Shown: positions 1-8,458 of the stretch, one piece after another
Layout: each line of letters starts with the position of its first letter
Numbering within the stretch: position 1 is the first letter of the stretch
Origin: Streptomyces sp. NRRL S-37
GTDB taxonomy: Bacteria > Actinomycetota > Actinomycetes > Streptomycetales > Streptomycetaceae
Assembly (NCBI RefSeq): GCF_000721605.1
Contig: NZ_JOIZ01000014.1
Coordinates: 100,786-164,785 of the forward strand
Reading direction: 5' to 3'
Length of the DNA stretch: 64,000 bases
Program-made: the position numbers and the translations under genes
Notes under the pieces: model-generated
Told to the model about the DNA's origin: nothing
What the model saw: only the letters and a program-made list of their open reading frames with translations
The model's database searches: none

Positions 1-889
1 GGGCGGTGCCGTCCGTCTTGGCCTCGTGCGGGGCGATGGGGATCTGGCCCTGGACGAGTTGTTCGCCGCTGGGGGCGAGGGTGCGGTCCTGGGCGGTGAA
101 GCGTTCCAGCCAGCCGGGTGCGTCGAGGTCGGACACGGCGAACGCGTCGCCGCGCCGGGTGCGCAGGGCGAGGTCGATCAGGACGGTGCGGCCGCTCGGC
201 CAGGTGAGGGTGGGGTCGTCGAGGAGGCGGCGGGCGGAGTCGAGTGAGGTGGCGACGACGACGGGGGTGTCGGTGGGCGGGGTGTCGACGCGGGACAGTG
301 TCTCCACGCGTACGCCGAGGTTCCATGCGTGGGCGGCCATGCGGTCGATGAGGCCGCCCCAGCCGCCGCGCGGGTAGTGGGCCTCCGGGGGCAGTTTGGT
401 GGCGCGGCGCAGGCGTTCCTGTACGAATGCGGCGGACAGGGAGCCGGGGTCGTGGTGGAAGAGCGCGACCGCGGTGTAGTGGGCGGCGGCCCGTGCGCCT
501 TCTTCGCCGGCGATGGCGGTGGCCCAGGTGAGGAAGTCGGTGTCGACGGGGGCTTGGGCGGTGCCGCGGCGCAGGAGTTTCAGCAGGGCGAGGGGTGGGG
601 TGCGGCGGAGGGTGCCGTGGTGGCGGAGCCGGAGCCGGGCTGCTTCCAGGGGTGGGAGTGGGGCGAGGGGGCCGATGAGGTCGCGCTGTCGGAGCCAGGT
701 CCAGTGGGGGCCGCCGTTGTAGAGGGCGTGGGGTCCGTCGTTGGTGCGGTAGGGGCCTTCGGAGGTGCGGGCCCGGCCGCCGAGGGTGTGGTGGGCTTCG
801 TGGACGGTGACCTTGGCGCCGGCTTCGGCGGCGGTGATGGCCGCGGTGAGTCCGGCGAATCCGCCGCCGATGACGGTGATGTGGTGCAT
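1..889 (-). CDS. NAD(P)/FAD-dependent oxidoreductase (partial, C-terminus outside window)
   Basis: About 296 residues are visible, reading leftward from ATG at 889; the C-terminus lies beyond base 1. Residues 8-13 are the dinucleotide-binding motif GGGFAG right after a short beta strand, and LGGRAR follows at 36-41. This is the usual N-terminus of amine oxidase / phytoene-desaturase-type flavoproteins that bind FAD in a Rossmann fold. Codon bias is strongly coding in this frame. The substrate cannot be told from the sequence. The next gene is divergent (start 1022), so the 130 bp between them should hold both promoters. Confidence 0.8.
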   Translation of the reverse strand, partial: MHHITVIGGGFAGLTAAITAAEAGAKVTVHEAHHTLGGRARTSEGPYRTNDGPHALYNGGPHWTWLRQRDLIGPLAPLPPLEAARLRLRHHGTLRRTPPLALLKLLRRGTAQAPVDTDFLTWATAIAGEEGARAAAHYTAVALFHHDPGSLSAAFVQERLRRATKLPPEAHYPRGGWGGLIDRMAAHAWNLGVRVETLSRVDTPPTDTPVVVATSLDSARRLLDDPTLTWPSGRTVLIDLALRTRRGDAFAVSDLDAPGWLERFTAQDRTLAPSGEQLVQGQIPIAPHEAKTDGTA

Positions 890-1021
890 GGCTGGGGTCT
901 CCCTGGGTCGGGGTCGCCTTCAGGCTTCGCACAGAGGACGGTGTGGGGGTGCGGGAATGTGACATGTGCGGGGTTTCCGCAGGTCGGGTGGGTTGTCAGT
1001 GGTGGGGTGCAGCATGGGGGC

Positions 1022-1699
1022 ATGGTGAGGAGAGCGGTGGGCGGTACGGGTGTGAAGGGGGCGAGGCGTCCCGAGGTGCGGGTGCCGGTGCTGGAGCGGT
1101 GGGAGGGGGGTGGGCTGGAGCCGGACGGGGATTACGACGGGCTGGAGTTCCGGGAGGCGGACTTCGCCGGGCAGGACGGCGGCGGGGCGCGTTTCATGGA
1201 CTGCGTGCTGACGGGGTGCACGCTGGACGAGGCGCGGTTGTCCCGGGTGCGGGTGCTGGACTCGGTGCTCGCCGGTGTCCGGGGCGTGGGCACCGATCTG
1301 GCCGAGGCGACCCTGCGCGATGTGGAGCTGACGGACGCGCGGCTCGGGGGGACGCGGTTGCACGGGGCGGTGCTGGAGCGGGTGCTGGTCCGGGGCGGGA
1401 AGATCGACTTCCTGAATCTGCGGTCGGCCCGGCTCAAGGACGTCGTCTTCGAGGGGTGTGTCCTGGTCGAGCCGGACTTCGGCGGGGCGCGGCTGGAGCG
1501 TGTGGAGTTCGTGGACTGCGTGCTGAAGGACGCGGACTTTTCGGGGGCCACGCTGAAGGACGTGGATCTGCGGGGTGCCGTGTCGTTGGGGATCGCGCGG
1601 GGGGTGGACCGGTTGTCGGGGGCGGTGATCAGTGCGGGTCAGTTGCTGGATCTGGCGCCGGTGCTGGCGGGGGAGCTGGGGATCCGGGTGGAGGACTGA
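1022..1699 (+). CDS. Pentapeptide-repeat protein
   Basis: A 225-residue protein. From about residue 35 it is built of five-residue steps with a central Leu/Phe and a preceding Ala or small residue (for example EADFAG, EARLSRV, DARLGGT, ADFSGAT, ATLKDVDL), the signature of a right-handed quadrilateral beta-helix. No enzymatic motif or signal peptide is seen, so it is probably cytoplasmic. ATG at 1022 was chosen because the frame stays open upstream to 329, but that part overlaps the promoter region and lacks repeats. Some family members mimic DNA and protect gyrase; nothing here shows that role. Confidence 0.8.
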   Translation: MVRRAVGGTGVKGARRPEVRVPVLERWEGGGLEPDGDYDGLEFREADFAGQDGGGARFMDCVLTGCTLDEARLSRVRVLDSVLAGVRGVGTDLAEATLRDVELTDARLGGTRLHGAVLERVLVRGGKIDFLNLRSARLKDVVFEGCVLVEPDFGGARLERVEFVDCVLKDADFSGATLKDVDLRGAVSLGIARGVDRLSGAVISAGQLLDLAPVLAGELGIRVED

Positions 1700-1709
1700 G
1701 GGGAGGGGG

Positions 1710-2249
1710 TTACTTCACGCGGGGGAAGCGGGCCTGGAGGGTCCAGATGGCCGGGTTCTCGCCGAGGTCCTCGTGGAGGTCGGTCAGGTCGGCGAGGAGG
1801 TCGTGGAGGAAGTCGCGGGCTTCGCGGCGGAGTTCGGTGTGGGAGAAGGTCAGTGGGGGTTCGGAGGCGGGCAGCCATTCCGCTTCGATGTCCACCCAGC
1901 CGAAGCGGCGTTCGAAGAGCAGGCGGTCGGTGGATTCGGTGAAGTCCAGTTCCGCGTGCTGGGGGCGGGAGGCGCGGGAGCCGGCCGGGTCCCGGTCGAT
2001 GTGTTCGACGATGTCGCACAGGGCCCAGGCGAAGTCGAGCACCGGTACCCATCCCCAGGCTGTGGACAGCTCGCGGTCCGTCGTGGTGTCGGCGAGGTAG
2101 ACGTCTCCGCAGAACAGGTCGTGCCGCAGAGCGTGGACGTCCGCGCGGCGGTAGTCGGTCTGCGGGGGGTCGGGGAAGCGGTTGGAGAGGGCGTAGCCGA
2201 TGTCGAGCACGGGGGTGATGGTGTCACGTCGGGGTGCGCCGGCCCTCAT
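1710..2249 (-). CDS. Conserved hypothetical protein, acidic and aromatic-rich
   Basis: A 179-residue soluble protein I cannot assign. It has no signal peptide or membrane segment; the middle is rich in Asp, Trp and Phe (WGWVPVLDFAWALCDIVEHID), and a helical C-terminus carries repeated Asp-Leu-His segments. The ATG at 2249 lies only 11 bp from the divergent peptidase start. A GTG at 2210 would leave more room for a promoter and is a real alternative. Its stop is 10 bp from the stop of the convergent pentapeptide gene. Confidence 0.6.
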   Translation of the reverse strand: MRAGAPRRDTITPVLDIGYALSNRFPDPPQTDYRRADVHALRHDLFCGDVYLADTTTDRELSTAWGWVPVLDFAWALCDIVEHIDRDPAGSRASRPQHAELDFTESTDRLLFERRFGWVDIEAEWLPASEPPLTFSHTELRREARDFLHDLLADLTDLHEDLGENPAIWTLQARFPRVK

Positions 2250-2254
2250 AGGAT
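2249..2254 (+). promoter_or_regulatory. Candidate -10 box of a leaderless peptidase transcript
   Basis: TAGGAT ends six bases before the GTG start at 2261, the spacing expected for a -10 element whose transcript begins at the start codon. No Shine-Dalgarno sequence is present. It overlaps the first base of the divergent gene's ATG. Confidence 0.45.
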
Positions 2255-2260
2255 CCGGGG

Positions 2261-3664
2261 GTGCGCTTTCACGGCTCCTGTTCCCGCGGTGTCGTCGCCG
2301 CCCTGCTCGTGGTGTCCGTGGTGGCGTGCGGGGGTGGTTCCGGGGCTTCTGCCGGCGGTTCCGGTGTGGGTGATCCGTACTTCCCGGAGGCCGGTAACGG
2401 TGGTTACGACGTCGGTCACTACGCCCTCGACCTCGCCTACGACCCGCGTGCGCACCGCCTCACCGGCACTGCGACGATCACCGCCCGTGCGAGGGAGGAT
2501 CTCTCCGCGCTGAACCTCGACCTCGAGGGTCTGGAGGTCGAGGAGGTCACCGTGGACGGTGTGGCCGCCCGCTGGAGCCGGGCGGGGCGGGAGCTGACCG
2601 TCCGGCCGCGTGAGGCGGTGGAGGGCACCTTCCGGGTGGCCGTCCGCTATGCCGGTGCCCCGGCGACCGTCACCGATCCGGACGGTTCCGAGGAGGGCTG
2701 GCTGCGTACCGCCGACGGTGCGTTGGCGTTGGGGGAGCCGGTGGGGTCGATGGCGTGGTTCCCGGGCAATCACCATCCTTCCGACAAGGCGACGTATGCC
2801 GTCGCGGTGACGGTGCCGAGCGGGTTGCGGGTGGTGTCCAACGGGGAGCCGGCCAGTGAGGAGCGGAAGGGGAGCCGTACGACGTACCGGTGGCGCACCA
2901 GTGAGCCGATGGCGAGCTATCTCGCGATGCTGGCCGTCGGAAGGTATGAGGTCCGTCGCACGGTGACGGCCGGCGGGCTGCCCGTGTACACGGCTGTCGA
3001 TCCGGAGCAGGCGGGGGCGGGCCGTGCGGTTCTGGCGCGGATCCCCGAGGTGCTGGAGTGGGCGGAGCGGACCTTCGGCCCGTATCCCTTCTCCTCCGCG
3101 GGTGCGGTCGTCGAGCGTCCCGGGGACGCCGGGTATGCCTTGGAGACCCAGAGCCGGCCGGTCTTTCCCGGTGCCCCGGACATGGTGCTGCTGGTCCATG
3201 AGATCGCCCATCAGTGGTACGGCGACTCCGTGTCCCCGCGCAGTTGGCGGGACATGTGGCTCAACGAGGGGTTCGCGACGTACGCGCAGTGGCTGTGGCA
3301 GGAGGAGCACGGGGGCGACAGCGCGCAGCGGACCTTCGACCTGCTGTATGCCGGTTCGTATTTCCCGGACGCGGGGACGAACGAGGCGTTGTGGTCCTTC
3401 CCGCCGGCCGAGCCGCCGGGCGCGGCGGACATCTCGGCCACTCCCGTGTACTGGCGTGGTGCGATGGTGCTGCACAGGATCCGGCAGACGGTCGGTGACG
3501 ATTCCTTCTTCGCCCTGCTCCGGGGCTGGGCGCGGGAGCACCGTCACGGCAACGCGGGCACCGGTGACTTCACGGCGTATGTGGAGAGGTCGGCCCCGGG
3601 GGAGGATTTCACCGGGATCTGGGAGGACTGGCTGTACGGGGAGGGGCGGCCGGAGCGGCCCTGA
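2261..3664 (+). CDS. M1-family zinc aminopeptidase, lipoprotein
   Basis: A 467-residue secreted metallopeptidase. The N-terminus has a hydrophobic signal segment ending in VVAC with the lipobox Cys at about residue 23, so it should be lipid-anchored outside the membrane. The gluzincin site is complete: HEIAH at 313-317 and a Glu in NEGFATY at 336, exactly the HExxH-18-E spacing of family M1. It is shorter than full-length PepN (about 850 aa) and ends soon after the catalytic domain, like many actinobacterial M1 lipoproteins. The GTG start at 2261 appears leaderless. It is convergent with terD. Confidence 0.9.
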   Translation: MRFHGSCSRGVVAALLVVSVVACGGGSGASAGGSGVGDPYFPEAGNGGYDVGHYALDLAYDPRAHRLTGTATITARAREDLSALNLDLEGLEVEEVTVDGVAARWSRAGRELTVRPREAVEGTFRVAVRYAGAPATVTDPDGSEEGWLRTADGALALGEPVGSMAWFPGNHHPSDKATYAVAVTVPSGLRVVSNGEPASEERKGSRTTYRWRTSEPMASYLAMLAVGRYEVRRTVTAGGLPVYTAVDPEQAGAGRAVLARIPEVLEWAERTFGPYPFSSAGAVVERPGDAGYALETQSRPVFPGAPDMVLLVHEIAHQWYGDSVSPRSWRDMWLNEGFATYAQWLWQEEHGGDSAQRTFDLLYAGSYFPDAGTNEALWSFPPAEPPGAADISATPVYWRGAMVLHRIRQTVGDDSFFALLRGWAREHRHGNAGTGDFTAYVERSAPGEDFTGIWEDWLYGEGRPERP

Positions 3665-3677
3665 GGGTGTGCCGGAG

Positions 3678-3708
3678 CCCCGGCCGGGTGGTTGCCGCCC
3701 GGCCGGGG
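3678..3708. terminator. Bidirectional terminator hairpin
   Basis: CCCCGGCCGGG, a 9-base loop, then CCCGGCCGGGG: an 11-bp perfect stem between the convergent peptidase and terD stops. It can serve both strands. Confidence 0.7.
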
Positions 3709-3732
3709 ACCGCGTCGTGAGCGGGGTGTCCG

Positions 3733-4308
3733 TCAGACGTTCACACCGAAGTCCTGGGCGATGCCGACGAGGCCCGAGGCGTAGCCCTGGCCGACGGCGC
3801 GGAACTTCCACTCCGCGCCGTTGCGGTACAGCTCGCCGAAGACCATGGCGGTCTCGGTGGCGGCGTCCTCCGACAGGTCGTAGCGGGCGATCTCGGAGCC
3901 GCCGGCCTGGTTGATGATGCGGATGTAGGCGTTGCGCACCTGGCCGAAGTTCTGGCTGCGGTTCTCGGCGTCGTAGATCGACACCGGGAAGACGATCTTG
4001 TCGATGTCGGCCGGGAGGGCGGCGAGGTTGACGTTGATCGCCTCGTCGTCGCCGGCGCCCTCGCCGGTGCGGTTGTCACCGGTGTGGACGATGGTGTTGT
4101 CCGGGGTCTGCTTGTTGTTGAAGAACACGAAGTGGGCGTCGGAGTAGACCTTGCCCTGCGTGTTGACCGCGATCGCCGAGGCGTCGAGGTCGAAGTCCGT
4201 GCCGGTGGTGGTGCGGACGTCCCAGCCGAGGCCCACGGTGACGGCGGTCAGGCCCGGAGCCTCCTTGGTGAGCGAGACGTTGCCACCCTTGGACAGGCTT
4301 ACAGCCAT
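3733..4308 (-). CDS. terD: TerD-family tellurium-resistance/stress protein
   Basis: A 191-residue cytoplasmic TerD-domain protein. It opens with [13 protein letters not shown] and contains GLGWDVR and [11 protein letters not shown], the hallmark Ca2+-binding beta-sandwich segments of the family, and the Asp-rich [12 protein letters not shown] loop. TerD paralogs are tied to tellurite and other envelope or redox stress, and in Streptomyces to differentiation. A purine-rich AAGGGA lies upstream of the ATG. It stands alone here rather than in a ter operon, as commonly seen for Streptomyces paralogs. Confidence 0.92.
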   Translation of the reverse strand: MAVSLSKGGNVSLTKEAPGLTAVTVGLGWDVRTTTGTDFDLDASAIAVNTQGKVYSDAHFVFFNNKQTPDNTIVHTGDNRTGEGAGDDEAINVNLAALPADIDKIVFPVSIYDAENRSQNFGQVRNAYIRIINQAGGSEIARYDLSEDAATETAMVFGELYRNGAEWKFRAVGQGYASGLVGIAQDFGVNV

Positions 4309-4489
4309 TGTTGGGAGTCCCTTCCCTCGTTTGCGTACGGCTAGAAGCTACCGCTACCCCATTGAACGCGGAGAGGGGTGCGAGAGGTTCCAGGTCTCTT
4401 TACTTTCTTTACCCGTGTCGCGGGACCGGTCCCCCGAGATCCGGATATTCGGGTGACGTGGCCCGGTCAGGCGCGGGAACCTGTAGGGC

Positions 4490-4918
4490 ATGTCCGGTCC
4501 CTATGTCATCCGCGGTTCCGTCGTCCTGCCCGAGGCGGAGCTCATGTGGCGTTTCTCGCGGTCGTCCGGGCCCGGCGGGCAGCATGTGAACACCAGTGAC
4601 TCCCAGGTCGAGCTGCGTTTCGACCTCGCTCGTACCGAGGCGTTGCCCGAGGTGTGGAAGCAGCGGGCGCTGGAGCGGCTGGCCGGGCGGCTGACCGGTG
4701 GTGTGATCACCGTTCGCGCTTCGGAGCACCGTTCGCAGTGGCGTAACCGGGAGACGGCGGCGGTGCGGCTGGCGGCACTGCTCGCGGAGGCGAGCGCGCC
4801 GCCGCCGAAGCCGCGCAGGCCCACGCGTGTTCCGCGGGGGATCAATGAGCGGCGGTTGCGGGAGAAGAAGCAGCGGGCCGAGACGAAGAGGGGGCGTTCC
4901 TCGCGGGACTGGGGATGA
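4490..4918 (+). CDS. arfB: ArfB/YaeJ-type peptidyl-tRNA hydrolase (ribosome rescue)
   Basis: A 142-residue class-I release-factor-like protein lacking the codon-recognition domains. The catalytic GGQ is present in SGPGGQHVNTSDS (about residues 26-38), and the C-terminus is a basic tail (EKKQRAETKRGRSSRDW) like the one that enters the empty mRNA channel in ArfB. It is therefore predicted to hydrolyse peptidyl-tRNA on stalled ribosomes. The start ATG at 4490 has only a weak TAGGG upstream. An alternative is a generic peptide-chain-release-factor-domain protein. Confidence 0.9.
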   Translation: MSGPYVIRGSVVLPEAELMWRFSRSSGPGGQHVNTSDSQVELRFDLARTEALPEVWKQRALERLAGRLTGGVITVRASEHRSQWRNRETAAVRLAALLAEASAPPPKPRRPTRVPRGINERRLREKKQRAETKRGRSSRDWG

Positions 4919-5037
4919 CCTCCCAGTTCCCCCTGGGGCGTGGCCCCGGCCCCCGGGTGCGGCCTCCGGCCCTGGGTGTGGCCTTCGGCCCCTGAGGTGT
5001 GGGCCTCCCGGCCGGGGATCAGTGTCCCTGCGGGTGC

Positions 5038-5180
5038 GTTGTGGCTGGTCGCGCAGTTCCCCGCGCCCCTTTGGGGCGCGTCCCTGTCGGGGCGCGCCCA
5101 CGCGACGGTAGTCGCATGTCGGGTACAGCCCCGTGCCCCTTTGGGGCGCGTCCGCCGCAGGTTTCCATCCGGTGGTCGAT
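5038..5180. repeat. Dispersed Streptomyces intergenic repeat, copy A
   Basis: It begins GTTGTGGCTGGTCGCGC and carries two GCGCCCC-TTT-GGGGCGC hairpins around CCCACGCGACGGTAGTCGC. A shortened relative lies at 24653-24720. The whole gap 4919-5199 is non-coding and filled by this and related low-complexity GC tracts. Confidence 0.65.
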
Positions 5181-5199
5181 GCGGGGTCTCGAACGCCGT

Positions 5200-5682
5200 T
5201 CAGTCCGGTCGGTGCAGCTTCAGGACGCCCACCGTCTCGTTCTCGACGAGTTCGCCGGTTTTGTGGAAGCCCAGGTTCAGGTAGAAGTTCTCGGGGCCGT
5301 TGTCGCCGGGGTGCCAGGTGGCGTAGAGCTCGTGTGTGCCCCGGCGGCGGAGTTCCCCGGCCACCGACCGGACGGCGAAGCGGCCGTAGCCCTTGCCCTG
5401 CTCCTCCGCCGCGATGTTGAGGCGCCACAGGCCGGAGCGGATGACGCTGCCGCCGTCCTCGTGCCAGTCGACGTCGAGGAAGGCCATCAGGAAGCCGACC
5501 GCGCGGTCGCCGTCCATGATCAGGCGGGGCCAGGCCGTACCGGGATGCACGTAGGCCTCGGCGAGGGACTTCACCACCGGCGCGACCGCGAATTCCTGGT
5601 CGGGGCGGACCCGTATCCCGAGGGCGGTCTTGAGGTTCTCCGGGGTGATCTCTTCGAGGCGGAGTGCGGTGGGCGTCGTCAT
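5200..5682 (-). CDS. GNAT-family N-acetyltransferase
   Basis: A 160-residue single-domain acetyltransferase. The acetyl-CoA pyrophosphate-binding motif A is clear: NIAAEEQGKGYGRFAV near the middle, preceded by the WRLNI strand, and FYLNLGFHKTGE forms the usual C-terminal motif B. The overall pattern resembles spermine/spermidine or amino-group acetyltransferases, but the acceptor is unknown. ATG at 5682 gives a normal family length. It lies between a repeat region and the flavin reductase gene on the same strand. Confidence 0.88.
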   Translation of the reverse strand: MTTPTALRLEEITPENLKTALGIRVRPDQEFAVAPVVKSLAEAYVHPGTAWPRLIMDGDRAVGFLMAFLDVDWHEDGGSVIRSGLWRLNIAAEEQGKGYGRFAVRSVAGELRRRGTHELYATWHPGDNGPENFYLNLGFHKTGELVENETVGVLKLHRPD

Positions 5683-5746
5683 CCGGGCACCCTAATCAGG
5701 TAAATCCCGTACGGGGAAAGTGATTTCGGCGACGGCGGCAAATCGT

Positions 5747-6328
5747 TCAGCCCAACTGCCGGTAACGGCCCCGGAAATACGTCAGCGGACCGCCTTCCGC
5801 GCTCGGTACCCGGGCGGCCAGGACGCGGCCGATCACCAGGGTGTGGTCCCCGGCCGGGACCCGCTGCTCGGTACGGCACTCCAGGGTCGCCAGCGCGCCG
5901 CCCACCAGGGGCGCCCCGCTGTGCTCGCCGCGCAGGTACGGGATGTCCGCGAAGAGCAGGCGGTCGCTGACCCGGCCCTTCATCGCGAAGCGGCCCGCGA
6001 TGTGCCGCTGGCTCTCGGAGAGCACGGACACCGCCCACAGGGGCTGCTCGTCGAGGAGCTCGTCCATGCGGGAGCCGTTGCGCAGGCTGACCAGCACCAG
6101 CGGCGGGTCCAGGGAGACCGACAGGAACGCGGTGGCCGTCATGCCGACGTCCTCGCCGGCCGGTGCCGAGGGGTCGTCGGGGTCCAGGGGCGGCTCCTGC
6201 GCGGTCACCAGGACCACGCCGGCGGCCAGCCGGGACAGGGCGGCTCGGAACTCGTCGTTGCTCACCCCCTCAGCATGCCGGGCGGCGGGCGCGGTGGTGA
6301 TCGTGGACGGGGTGGAAGTGTTCGGCAC
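5747..6328 (-). CDS. Flavin reductase-like domain protein
   Basis: A 193-residue protein of the FMN-binding split-barrel flavin reductase family: FRAALSRLAAGVVLVTA, GMTATAFLSVSLDPPLVLVSL and the C-terminal LVIGRVLAARV with PLTYFRGRYRQL are its conserved blocks. Such proteins supply reduced flavin to monooxygenases, or are diflavin-type reductases. The annotated GTG start is uncertain; a GTG at 6265 (VSNDEFRAAL) would begin right before the domain. It is divergent from cdgB, so the Crp-like palindrome at 6500 may also affect it. Confidence 0.85.
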   Translation of the reverse strand: MPNTSTPSTITTAPAARHAEGVSNDEFRAALSRLAAGVVLVTAQEPPLDPDDPSAPAGEDVGMTATAFLSVSLDPPLVLVSLRNGSRMDELLDEQPLWAVSVLSESQRHIAGRFAMKGRVSDRLLFADIPYLRGEHSGAPLVGGALATLECRTEQRVPAGDHTLVIGRVLAARVPSAEGGPLTYFRGRYRQLG

Positions 6329-6499
6329 GCCGGAAACGCTAATCTCCGCTCCACAGGCACCGCATCGGACCCCGGCCCGAGCCGGGACCTAGGACCAACG
6401 CCCGAGTCGGGCACAGTCCCCGCACAAGCATCACAAAAACTGCGTTCGTCAAAAGCGAGGGAAAATCGCGGAAAATCCACGCAATTGTTCACGTTTGCC

Positions 6500-6515
6500 T
6501 GTGACTTGAGTCACA
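6500..6515. promoter_or_regulatory. Crp-consensus palindrome upstream of cdgB
   Basis: TGTGACTTGAGTCACA reads TGTGA-N6-TCACA, a perfect cAMP-receptor-protein palindrome, and also satisfies the Streptomyces form GTG-N6-GNCAC. It lies 130-145 bp before the cdgB start. Confidence 0.6.
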
Positions 6516-6529
6516 AGGGGCAAGAATTG

Positions 6530-6544
6530 TTGACCCTGTGTACC
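6530..6544. promoter_or_regulatory. BldD box upstream of cdgB
   Basis: TTGACCCTGTGTACC matches the BldD consensus nTnACnCWGnGTnAn at every fixed position except the last A. cdgB is a known BldD target in S. coelicolor (established knowledge), which supports the call. It lies about 100 bp before the start codon. Confidence 0.7.
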
Positions 6545-6644
6545 GAGTGGGCAGCGCGCTGTGATTCAGTGGCGGGGAAGCTGCTGGGACGATACGCCGA
6601 AGACAACCCTTGATTCGCTGCGAGGTCTCGGGGGGAGGGCGAGG

Positions 6645-8342
6645 ATGGAGACCGAGTCGGAACCCTACGTCCGCCTTGCGTCGCTGCGGCAACTCCACCG
6701 GGCCATGGCCGACATGAACACGGCCCGCAGCCTGGCGGACACGCTGCAGACGGTCGCCGACGGTGTCGTGGACGCCCTCGGTTACGAACTGGCGTGCGTC
6801 AATCTCGTACGCCCCGACGGTGATCTCGTGGTCGCCGCCCTCGCCGGGAACTCCGCCGCCGAGGCCCTCATCACCGGCCGGACCGGCTCCCGCGAGTCCT
6901 GGGACCGCCGCCTCGGCATGGGGGAACGCTGGGGCGATCTGGTCTTCATCCCGCACACCGAGGGCTGGGTCCTCGACGACGACGACGTCCCGCAGTGGTA
7001 CACCGATGGGCCCGCGCCCCGCTTCGAGGACGAGTGGCACCCCTCCGACCGGCTCTTCGCCCCGATGTACGCCCCCGGCCCGCAGGGCGGCGGCACCTCC
7101 GGGGAACTGGTCGGCGTCCTGTCCGTGGACCGCCCGCGCAACGGCCGCCGGCCCGGCGCCTGGGGCCGCGAGGCGCTCCAGATGTACGCCTTCCAGGCCG
7201 CCATCGCGATCAGCAACGCGCGTCTGCGTGCCAACATGCAGCGCGCCCTGGTCCGCCTGGAGCGCGACCAGCAGGCGCTGCGGGCCAGCGAGGAAAGCTT
7301 CCGGCAGGCCTTCGAGTACGCCCCCTCCGGCATGGCCATCGCCGAGATGGGCGGCGACCAGCACGGCCGCATCCTGCGCACCAACGACGCCCTGTGCCGC
7401 CTCCTGGGCCGTCCCGCCTCCGCGATGCGCCGTTACTCCTTCTCCGACCTCGTCCACCCCGAGGACATAGGCACCCTGCTGCGCACCTCCGCCGAGGGCG
7501 GCCGGGCCGAGCTGCGCCTGTGCCGCCGCGACGGCACGTACGTCTGGGTGTCCCTGCGCAACAGCGTCGTCGCCGACGCCGCCGACGGCCCCCGCTTCCT
7601 GCTCACCCACGTCGAGGACATCGAGGAGCGCAAGCGCCGCGAGCTCCAGCTCGCCCACCGCGCCTCCCACGACTCGCTCACCGGACTGCCGAACTCCGCC
7701 GAGCTGCGGGCGCGGCTGTCCGCCCGGCTGTGCCGGCAGCAGCCGCAGGGCGTGCTGCCCGCCTCCGCCGCCTCCATGGAACCCTTCGAGTCCTTCGACT
7801 CCGCGGACTCCTTCGACGCCGCCTACGGCCCGCCCGCCTTCGACCGGGGCCACGACTTCGACTTCCCGCCGGGCGCCGAGACGTACGACGGCTACGACCA
7901 CCACGTGCACACCGTCGCGCCCGCCACCGAGTTCGACGACGGCGCCAAGGGGCTCGCGGTGCTCTTCTGCGACCTCGACGGCTTCAAGTCGATCAACGAC
8001 CGGTTCGGGCACAACGCGGGTGACGCGGTGCTCATCGAGGTCGCCCACCGGCTCGCAGGCGGTGTGCGCGACGGCGACACCGTCGCCCGGCTCGGCGGCG
8101 ACGAGTTCGTGATCCTCGCCGACGGGCTCGGCCGGGCCGACGCCCAGGACCTCGCCGTCCGGCTGCGCAACGAGATCATTCAGCCCATCCGGGCCGAGGG
8201 ACGGGCCGTGCGGGTCGGCGCCAGCTTCGGCATCGGGTGGGCGCAGTGCGGGATGACGGCGGACGAAGTGCTGAAGTCGGCCGACGAGCGGATGTACGTC
8301 GAGAAACGATCTCGTCCCAAACAGCACAGACGCGCGGGATGA
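6645..8342 (+). CDS. cdgB: GAF-PAS-GGDEF diguanylate cyclase CdgB
   Basis: A 565-residue cytoplasmic protein that should make cyclic-di-GMP. The N-terminal half (to about 200) looks like a GAF sensor, then a PAS/PAC module (about 215-335, ESFRQAFEYAPSGMAIAEM through HVEDIEERKRREL) and a GGDEF domain. The active site GGDEF is intact at 484-488, and an RDGD at 475-478 fits the RxxD inhibitory I-site five residues upstream. An acidic, Phe/Tyr/Asp-rich insert of about 60 residues (370-433) interrupts the early GGDEF domain. ATG at 6645 follows a strong GGGGAGGGCGAGG. Identity as cdgB rests on domain order and genome context. Confidence 0.93.
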   Translation: METESEPYVRLASLRQLHRAMADMNTARSLADTLQTVADGVVDALGYELACVNLVRPDGDLVVAALAGNSAAEALITGRTGSRESWDRRLGMGERWGDLVFIPHTEGWVLDDDDVPQWYTDGPAPRFEDEWHPSDRLFAPMYAPGPQGGGTSGELVGVLSVDRPRNGRRPGAWGREALQMYAFQAAIAISNARLRANMQRALVRLERDQQALRASEESFRQAFEYAPSGMAIAEMGGDQHGRILRTNDALCRLLGRPASAMRRYSFSDLVHPEDIGTLLRTSAEGGRAELRLCRRDGTYVWVSLRNSVVADAADGPRFLLTHVEDIEERKRRELQLAHRASHDSLTGLPNSAELRARLSARLCRQQPQGVLPASAASMEPFESFDSADSFDAAYGPPAFDRGHDFDFPPGAETYDGYDHHVHTVAPATEFDDGAKGLAVLFCDLDGFKSINDRFGHNAGDAVLIEVAHRLAGGVRDGDTVARLGGDEFVILADGLGRADAQDLAVRLRNEIIQPIRAEGRAVRVGASFGIGWAQCGMTADEVLKSADERMYVEKRSRPKQHRRAG

Positions 8343-8458
8343 AGCGCAGGTCAGTGGGTTGATGCGGTGCGGGTCACCCGTTCGGGCCATGGGAAGCGGG
8401 TAGGCTCGTTCTCTCCACACTCGTACCGCACCCGATCCGCAGCTAGGAGCACCAAGGG

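Larger units (their letters stand above)
6329..6644. other. Intergenic promoter region of cdgB
   Basis: 316 bp without a gene between divergent starts. It is clearly less GC-rich than its surroundings in 6410-6545 and holds the Crp-like palindrome and the BldD box listed separately. I see no RNA gene in it. Confidence 0.6.

Noticed and set aside
329..1021. Upstream extension of the pentapeptide-repeat gene
   Set aside because: The extension is Gly/Val-rich noise antisense to the flavoprotein gene, without repeats.
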